From Campylobacteraceae bacterium (GTDB lineage Bacteria > Campylobacterota > Campylobacteria > Campylobacterales > Sulfurovaceae): DNA of 6,178 nucleotides. Location of the stretch: assembly GCA_027063105.1 (NCBI GenBank), contig JAMOSL010000158.1, positions 1-6,178 of the forward strand, given 5' to 3'. Made by a program: the position numbers and the translations under genes. The notes beneath the pieces are model-generated. The model made no database searches. It saw nothing but the letters and a program-made list of their open reading frames with translations, and was not told the DNA's origin. This document shows positions 1 to 5,094 of this stretch, piece after piece; the stretch's first letter is position 1; every line of letters begins with the position of its first letter.

Positions 1-879
1 TGGATACAGCATTATATATATTTTTATGATAAAAAACATCCTAAAGATATGGGAAAAAGAGAGATAGAGAAGTTTTTAACGCATCTTGCTGTGGATAAGA
101 AAGTTTCTCCATCTACACAAAATCAGGCATTTTCTGCGATATTGTTTTTATATAAAGAGGTTTTAGATATAGATATGTCTAAGGACAATATTCAATCTCT
201 TAGGGCTAAGGAGAGTAAGAATATTCCTGTGATTTTGACAAAAGAAGAAGTTATGGAAGTGATTGGGAATGTTAAAGGGATTTATAATCTTATGGCAATG
301 CTTATGTATGGTTGTGGGTTGCGTATGAGTGAGGTTTTGAATTTGAGGATAAAAGATATAGATATGGGATTTGATAAGGTTTATATATGGAATAGTAAAT
401 CGCTTAGAGATAGGATAATTCCTCTTCCATTGAAGCTTAAAAATAGGCTTTTGGTACAGATAGAGTTTGTTGAAGAACAGCATTTGAGGGATTTAAAAGA
501 TGGTTATGGAGGTGTGCATTTGCCTTATGCTTTGGATAGAAAAGCTCCTAAAAGTCAATTTGAGACTAAATGGCAGTATCTCTTTCCTATGGCTAAAATC
601 TCTAAAGACCCTAGAAGTGAGGCTATGAGAAGACATCATATACATCCTAAAACTTTTGGGCGAAATATTACGGTGGCTTCACAAAAAACTGCTATTCATA
701 AAAAAATAACTTCACATATTTTTAGACACTCTTATGCCACTCATCTACTTCAAGCAGGGATTGATATTAGGACTATTCAAGAGTTGTTAGGTCATAAATC
801 GGTGGAGACTACGATGATATATACGCATGTGGTTGCAGGGATAAATAAAGAAAAGGTTGTTAGTCCTTTGGATATGTAG
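1..879 (+). CDS. intI: Integron integrase IntI (tyrosine recombinase), 5' end cut by window edge
   Basis: Site-specific tyrosine recombinase that inserts and excises gene cassettes by recombining attC with attI. The frame is open from base 1 and the codons before the ATG at 49 already read like IntI (WIQHYIYF, then KHPKDMG), so that ATG is internal and perhaps 20-30 residues are missing. The N-terminal SAM-like domain contains LTHLAVDKKVSPSTQNQA. The catalytic domain shows Arg (322-324, GCGLRMSEV), Lys (397-399), HxxR (715-726, HIFRH), His (793-795, LLGHKS) and nucleophile Tyr (820-822, MIYTHV). The IntI-specific insertion is present around 560-650 (KWQYLFP, then DPRS and RRHHIH), which separates it from XerC/D and phage integrases. 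Trp388, Trp571 and the His pair at 634-639 align, from memory of the Vibrio cholerae IntIA sequence, with residues that grip extrahelical bases of folded attC. The usual GKGxKDR hairpin is changed to SKSLRDR. No frameshift is seen. The stop codon lies inside the convergent gene. Family assignment is firm; activity is inferred. Confidence 0.95.
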   Translation, partial: WIQHYIYFYDKKHPKDMGKREIEKFLTHLAVDKKVSPSTQNQAFSAILFLYKEVLDIDMSKDNIQSLRAKESKNIPVILTKEEVMEVIGNVKGIYNLMAMLMYGCGLRMSEVLNLRIKDIDMGFDKVYIWNSKSLRDRIIPLPLKLKNRLLVQIEFVEEQHLRDLKDGYGGVHLPYALDRKAPKSQFETKWQYLFPMAKISKDPRSEAMRRHHIHPKTFGRNITVASQKTAIHKKITSHIFRHSYATHLLQAGIDIRTIQELLGHKSVETTMIYTHVVAGINKEKVVSPLDM

Positions 880-1309
880 ATATGCTCCAAAAAAAGTCGA
901 TCCACTCTTTTGCTTCTTGAATATACCAATCGGGTTGGATTGATGCTGTTTTTTTTGAAAAAATTGAAGCAGATTTAAATGTACAGTTTGGATATTTTTC
1001 ATATAGAGTATCTAATACTAATTTGAGAGTATCTCCACTATCTATAATATCATCAACTATTAAAATATTTTTAGAATCTTTTAAATCTGGGATATTGAAT
1101 ATTTTTATATTATTTAGTTTTTGATTATTATCATATCCTATTGTATTAATACTGTACACTTTTCTAATATTATAATGCTCTCCTAAAATATGAGATAGTG
1201 TCAATCCACCTCTGGCAATTGCAATAATTGTATCAAACTCATAATCTATATCTTTAGTTAGTTTTTTAGCGTCTAATATAAACTCTTTATAATCATAATA
1301 ATAATTCAT
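860..1309 (-). CDS. gpt: Gpt-like purine (xanthine/guanine) phosphoribosyltransferase
   Basis: Predicted cytoplasmic purine-salvage enzyme that joins a 6-oxopurine to PRPP to give the nucleotide and pyrophosphate. It has 149 residues, close to the 152 of E. coli Gpt. Visible parts: the ARGGL pyrophosphate-binding loop (residues 32-36), VYSINTIGYD (51-60), the PRPP motif ILIVDDIIDSGDTL (82-95) with its Asp-Asp pair, and the base-binding end DWYIQ...EWIDFFW (127-141), matching the position of DDYVVD...TWIEQPW in E. coli Gpt. Substrate preference between xanthine, guanine and hypoxanthine cannot be read from the sequence. The ATG at 1309 is supported by AGGAA 7 bases upstream, inside the last codons of the Wza-like gene, whose stop is 3 bases away. 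It is therefore probably the last gene of the polysaccharide operon. Its 3' end runs 20 bases into the convergent intI. A regulatory or unrelated salvage role is possible. Confidence 0.85.
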   Translation of the reverse strand: MNYYYDYKEFILDAKKLTKDIDYEFDTIIAIARGGLTLSHILGEHYNIRKVYSINTIGYDNNQKLNNIKIFNIPDLKDSKNILIVDDIIDSGDTLKLVLDTLYEKYPNCTFKSASIFSKKTASIQPDWYIQEAKEWIDFFWSISTYPKD

Positions 1310-1312
1310 CTT

Positions 1313-2047
1313 TTAATTCCTAAGTAATTTTATATTTAAAAATGGTTCTATTAATTTAGTTACTGTTTCAAATGGAGATATAAAATCATTAGATGCTACT
1401 CTAAATGACTTCCACTTATTTGGTTGAACATAAATTATATCATTTGAATGTACAACAAGATTGGATTTCTGTAATGCACTAAAACTTGTTAGATTTATTT
1501 TTCTCATTCTCAAATGATTATCTATCTTATTTACAACAAATATACTATCTCTTTGTGCTGAATCTGTTAATCCTCCTGCACTAGCGATCACCTCTATTAC
1601 AGACATGGTTTCATTTTTTAAAGTAATTGCCCCGGCATTTTTAACTTCCCCTAGTATATATACTTGTTTGTTCATAACTTCTATATTTAGAGAGGGGTCA
1701 ATAAGATATTTACTATATTTTTTTTCTAATATTTGTGCAACTTTTGGTTGAGAATATCCAGCTACTTTTACTCTTTTAATAAGAGGAAGTGATATATATC
1801 CTTTACTATCAACTAAAATTCCCTTTGTATTCATATTTGTAGGAGTTAGTGCAGGATAACGATATAAAAGAACAGATAATCTATCATGTGATTGTATTAT
1901 ATATTCTATTTTATCTATTTCTCTACTGCTTTCAGTTATAATAAGATTATCACTTTTCATTAATTCATAACTGGAATTATTTTCACTACAACCTATAGTT
2001 ATGAATAGAATAGATATTAAATATAACCAAAATGTCACTTTTATCAT
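1313..2047 (-). CDS. Wza-type polysaccharide export outer-membrane lipoprotein, short form
   Basis: Predicted outer-membrane export channel subunit for capsule or exopolysaccharide, partner of the Wzc protein encoded upstream. The 244-residue product starts with a lipoprotein signal: Lys3, a hydrophobic stretch at 4-17 and Cys20 in TIGC, slightly off the usual lipobox since Thr is at -3. A Poly_export domain lies at about 46-125 (IQSHDRLSVLLYRYPALTP, GYISLPLIKRVKVAG, YLIDPSLNIEV). One SLBB domain follows at about 128-175 (VYILGEVKNAGAITL, VIEVIASAGGLTDSA), then a C-terminal section ending NDIIYVQPN near 210. Residues 220-240 may form the membrane-spanning amphipathic helix. E. coli Wza is much longer (about 380 residues) with more periplasmic ring domains, so this is a compact family member. 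The ATG at 2047 overlaps the upstream stop as ATGA, without a clear ribosome binding site, suggesting translational coupling. The signal sequence supports this start. Confidence 0.9.
   Translation of the reverse strand: MIKVTFWLYLISILFITIGCSENNSSYELMKSDNLIITESSREIDKIEYIIQSHDRLSVLLYRYPALTPTNMNTKGILVDSKGYISLPLIKRVKVAGYSQPKVAQILEKKYSKYLIDPSLNIEVMNKQVYILGEVKNAGAITLKNETMSVIEVIASAGGLTDSAQRDSIFVVNKIDNHLRMRKINLTSFSALQKSNLVVHSNDIIYVQPNKWKSFRVASNDFISPFETVTKLIEPFLNIKLLRN
1317..1321 (-). promoter_or_regulatory. Ribosome binding site of the Gpt-like gene
   Basis: AGGAA, 7 bases before the ATG at 1309, located within the last codons of the Wza-like gene (Arg-Asn). It supports the chosen start and implies translation from the shared message. 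Confidence 0.65.
2044..2047 (-). promoter_or_regulatory. ATGA start/stop overlap coupling phosphatase and export genes
   Basis: On the minus strand the bases read ATGA: the ATG opens the Wza-like gene and the TGA closes the phosphatase gene. The upstream sequence lacks a good ribosome binding site, so the export lipoprotein is probably translated by ribosomes terminating on the phosphatase gene. Confidence 0.7.
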
Positions 2048-2778
2048 AGTGTATCATTAAGAATTTTATTCTTTAAAAATATCTTGTGATACTCTCTTGT
2101 AGTAAAAATTTTCTCTAAAAAAGATACCTGTTTTTTATAATGAACATCACTTCCTATAAAATCAACTATGCCCAAATTAATGAGAATTTTAGCATGTTTT
2201 TTAGCCAGTTTCCCATAATGTCCACCAAGAGAATTTATATCTAATTGTAAATATATTCCTAATTTTTTAAATCTTAAAAAATCTTTTTTAGGATTTAAAA
2301 TATATTTATATCTTTCTGGATGAGCTAAAATTGGTCTATATCCTTTGCTTATCATCTTAAAAACAACTTCTTCAAAATACATTGGTTTGAAGTTATAAGA
2401 TGTTTCGAATAGAATATATTTATCATCTCCCATAGTTAATATATCATCTATGTTAAGGCGATTAACAAACTCATCATCCATATAATATTCTGAAGCAACT
2501 TCCATCTTAATATCAATATTCTTACCCGTTAGAGCCTTATTAATACCCTCTAAGCCTCTTAAAATAGTATATGTCGAATTTGGATACTTATCAGACATTG
2601 TGTGAGGAGTTGTAATAATTTTTTTATAACCAACTTTACTCATATATTCTAATATCTCTAAGCTACTTTCCATACTTTTTGAACCATCATCAATAGATGG
2701 AATAATATGTGAGTGCATATCTATTTTAACTTTTGAAATCTTTGGAAACCTATTTATTCTAAAAAAATCCATAAACAT
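2044..2778 (-). CDS. PHP-family protein-tyrosine phosphatase, CpsB/CapC/YwqE type
   Basis: Predicted metal-dependent cytoplasmic phosphatase that removes phosphate from the tyrosine tail of the adjacent Wzc-type kinase, resetting the polysaccharide assembly cycle. The 244 residues carry the PHP metal ligands in order: DMHSHIIPSIDDGS (His22, His24, Asp30/31), TTPHT (His59), VASEYYM (Glu97), LAHPERY (His153) and FIGSDVH (Asp211, His213). Length and motif order match CpsB of streptococci and YwqE of Bacillus. All metal-binding motifs look intact, so it should be active. The first ATG (2778) is preferred over the one at 2772 because GAGGA lies 6 bases upstream of it. The gene starts 2 bases after the wzc stop, and its own stop overlaps the start of the Wza-like gene by 4 bases. 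Many Proteobacteria use a low-molecular-weight phosphatase (Wzb) in this role instead. Confidence 0.93.
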   Translation of the reverse strand: MFMDFFRINRFPKISKVKIDMHSHIIPSIDDGSKSMESSLEILEYMSKVGYKKIITTPHTMSDKYPNSTYTILRGLEGINKALTGKNIDIKMEVASEYYMDDEFVNRLNIDDILTMGDDKYILFETSYNFKPMYFEEVVFKMISKGYRPILAHPERYKYILNPKKDFLRFKKLGIYLQLDINSLGGHYGKLAKKHAKILINLGIVDFIGSDVHYKKQVSFLEKIFTTREYHKIFLKNKILNDTL

Positions 2779-2780
2779 AT

Positions 2781-5072
2781 TTAATCCTCATAATAACCAT
2801 ATCCATAACCATGACCTGTATCTTTATTATCAACAGCATTTAATATAATACTAAATCCTGATATACTTTCATCTTTAGATAATATATCAATATTTTTTAA
2901 AAACTCTTTTTTAGCATAATTAGCACGAATAACATAAATAACAGCATCTGATATACGCATCAAGAGTTGAGCATCTGTCACTAATCCTGATGGTGGTGTA
3001 TCTAGCATTACTATATCATACTTATTTTTAAGCTCTTCTATAACCTCTTCCATTTTTTCACTATGAATTAACTCACTTGGATTGGGTGGAATTGCACCAG
3101 ATGATATAATATCTAAGTATGGATTTGATGTTACCTGAATCACATCTTTCAATACTTGATACCCAGATAAAACAGAACTAATGCCTCTATTATTTGGAAG
3201 ATTAAATTTTAAATGTAAAGTTGGTTTTCGCATATCTAAATTTATTAAAATAACTTTCTTTTGAGTAAGGCTCATAATCCCAGCTAGATTAGAACTAATG
3301 GATGTTTTTCCTTCACCAGAGATAGTAGATGTAATAGTCAAAACTTTAGAAGAATTACTCTTCATCATAAATTTTAAATTACTGCGAATATTTCTAAAGG
3401 ATTCAGTAAAAGAGGAACGAGGGTAATCATAAACTATTAAAGAACCTATATTTTCATTTTTATCCATATCTTTTACTGATGGAACAAGACCTAGAATAAC
3501 CCCATTTGTTGCTTTTTTAATATGCTCAATATTTTTAATTCTATCATCAATAAAACCTCTTACAAATGCTATCATTGCACCTATAATAAATCCTAAAAAT
3601 ATTCCAATTATTATTATCAAAGTTCTATTTGGACCAGTCTTTTTTGCAATATTAGCACGATCCAATATTCTATTTCTGCTTACCGTTGATGCTTTAGCTA
3701 TCAATGAACTAGCTTTCTTTTCTAATAGATAAGAATATATTTTTTCATTTAATATGAATTTTTGTTCTAATTTATGATATATTTGTTCATTCTCAGCTAA
3801 TTTTTCTATTAAATATTGTTCTTTTTTAATAGATTTTTTTAAAATCTTTTTTCTATCTAATAAATTTCTTCTAAAATTTTTAACCATACTTTTAAGGATA
3901 TTTTTTGTCTCTTTTATCTCTTTTTGTAATTTAATCACTTCTGGATAATCTTTTGTATAATCTATTTTTAGTGTTTCTAGTTTTATTCTATATTGTTGAA
4001 GAATAGTAATTATATTACTTAATGGAATAATATCATTACTAAATAATCCATTAATTAGAATACTTTCCATATTTTTGCTAACTTTAATTCTGCTATATAG
4101 TGATTCTACCATACTAAGTTCTATATTTAATTTAGATAATTCTATCTCTATATCGCCTAATCTTTTCATAATAATTTCAGACTTAGTATCAAAATTGACA
4201 GTTTTAATATTTTTTTTAAAATTCTCTAAGTTTAATGATGCAGTTTTTAACTCATTAGTTATTTTATTTAACTCTATATCGACAAAAGATAATGTTTTTG
4301 AAGCTTCCATTGTTCTTTTTTTTATATTTCTTTTAATATATGCATTTGCAAGTGCATTTGCAATTTTAGGAGCTCTTTCTGCTACTTTATCAACTTTTGT
4401 AATCTCAATAATAGTAGTATATGTTCCTGCAACTTTAATTTTTAAATTTTTCTGTCCTAAATATACAGATTTATCAAAATCCATAACTTCAAAACTATAT
4501 ATTTCTTTAGGTTGAATACTTCTATCTTTTTTAAGTGTTATTGTAAATTTAAAATTATTATCTTTTACCTCTTCACCATATTTATATATAAAGTTAATAT
4601 TTAAAGTTTTATTTTTAATGCGATAATGTCCTGTATCATAAGGAAGAATATCGAATTTGATATTAAAACCTTTTGTTAAATTTACATCAAAGGGAGCATT
4701 ATCTTCATATAATTCTATTTCTTTCATATTATTTGTTTTGTAATATCTATGAGAAATATCAATTAATGCAATTGCTTCAGCCATTAAAGTTCTTGATTTT
4801 AATATTTCCATTTCAGTGTCTGGATTTACTTCTGCGGATTGAGAAATAGCTTTTGATACAATATCATTACCACTTTTAACAGTACCTAAAATACCTATCT
4901 CCATAGTCATATGAGTGGTATATACATTTGATTTGAAGTATGCCATTATAAATGCTAAAATACCGAATAATACCATACAGAATATAATAAAATATTTATA
5001 TAGAGACAATGTACGAAATATCTCTTTTAAATCTATTTCGTCATCATCACCAAATTCTTCTTTATTACTCAT
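2781..5072 (-). CDS. wzc: Wzc-type polysaccharide co-polymerase with BY-kinase domain
   Basis: Inner-membrane tyrosine autokinase that controls polymer length and links assembly to Wza-type export. The 763-residue protein is a single fused chain, the usual Gram-negative form. Order: cytoplasmic Wzz-type N-terminus with DEIDLKEIFR; first membrane segment about 27-46; periplasmic region including TEMEILKSRTL (86-96); a long, probably coiled-coil stretch about 255-455; second membrane segment about 484-505; then the kinase. Kinase motifs: ESFRNIRSNLKF (557-568), Walker A SGEGKTS (585-591), Walker A' ILINLDMRKP (608-617, Asp613), Walker B IVMLDTPP (687-694, Asp691). The C-terminus GYGYGYYED offers four tyrosines (756, 758, 760, 761) as autophosphorylation sites. 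The ATG at 5072 has only a weak AAAGA 3 bases upstream. It begins 22 bases after the rpoC stop and leads the phosphatase and export genes. The coiled-coil part of the gene is extremely AT-rich compared with rpoC. Confidence 0.95.
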   Translation of the reverse strand: MSNKEEFGDDDEIDLKEIFRTLSLYKYFIIFCMVLFGILAFIMAYFKSNVYTTHMTMEIGILGTVKSGNDIVSKAISQSAEVNPDTEMEILKSRTLMAEAIALIDISHRYYKTNNMKEIELYEDNAPFDVNLTKGFNIKFDILPYDTGHYRIKNKTLNINFIYKYGEEVKDNNFKFTITLKKDRSIQPKEIYSFEVMDFDKSVYLGQKNLKIKVAGTYTTIIEITKVDKVAERAPKIANALANAYIKRNIKKRTMEASKTLSFVDIELNKITNELKTASLNLENFKKNIKTVNFDTKSEIIMKRLGDIEIELSKLNIELSMVESLYSRIKVSKNMESILINGLFSNDIIPLSNIITILQQYRIKLETLKIDYTKDYPEVIKLQKEIKETKNILKSMVKNFRRNLLDRKKILKKSIKKEQYLIEKLAENEQIYHKLEQKFILNEKIYSYLLEKKASSLIAKASTVSRNRILDRANIAKKTGPNRTLIIIIGIFLGFIIGAMIAFVRGFIDDRIKNIEHIKKATNGVILGLVPSVKDMDKNENIGSLIVYDYPRSSFTESFRNIRSNLKFMMKSNSSKVLTITSTISGEGKTSISSNLAGIMSLTQKKVILINLDMRKPTLHLKFNLPNNRGISSVLSGYQVLKDVIQVTSNPYLDIISSGAIPPNPSELIHSEKMEEVIEELKNKYDIVMLDTPPSGLVTDAQLLMRISDAVIYVIRANYAKKEFLKNIDILSKDESISGFSIILNAVDNKDTGHGYGYGYYED
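2785..2789 (-). promoter_or_regulatory. Ribosome binding site of the PHP phosphatase gene
   Basis: GAGGA, 6 bases before the ATG at 2778, built from the last two codons of wzc (Glu, Asp). It decides for the first ATG; the second, at 2772, would be 12 bases away. It is the clearest ribosome binding site in the operon. Confidence 0.75.
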
Positions 5073-5094
5073 AAATCTTTAACTTAATAAATTC
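5073..5094 (-). other. 22-base rpoC-wzc spacer without a visible terminator
   Basis: This is the longest non-coding stretch in the window. It is almost pure A/T, contains no inverted repeat able to form a stem followed by a T-run, and has no convincing promoter. Transcription leaving rpoC could therefore continue into wzc. A promoter inside the rpoC 3' end cannot be excluded. Confidence 0.6.

Noticed and set aside
163..483. Minus-strand open frame opposite intI
   Set aside because: Low-complexity His/Ile/Asn composition typical of the reverse strand of a real gene; intI is clearly coding here.
859..865. GTTAGTC at the end of intI, close to an attC-like core
   Set aside because: It fails the third purine position, is within codons of both convergent genes, and no paired core is visible downstream.
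949..956. Run of eight T (A on the coding strand) in the Gpt-like gene, with similar runs at 4210-4217 and 4316-4323 in wzc, as possible phase-variation tracts
   Set aside because: Runs of eight are ordinary in DNA this AT-rich, the genes are in frame, and phase-variable tracts in this phylum are usually longer and often poly-G.
787..1002. Minus-strand open frame spanning the intI/Gpt-like gene junction
   Set aside because: Overlaps two well-supported genes in another frame and shows no motif or ribosome binding site.
1488..1494. GTTAGAT, matching the GTTRRRY core used by attI and attC sites
   Set aside because: It lies in the middle of the Wza-like coding sequence, has no matching inverse core or palindromic arms nearby, and such a 7-mer is expected by chance.
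4075..4515. Plus-strand open frame opposite wzc, rich in Leu, Ile and Ser and looking like a membrane protein
   Set aside because: It is the mirror of the Lys/Asn/Glu-rich coiled-coil coding on the other strand; no ribosome binding site or known family is visible.
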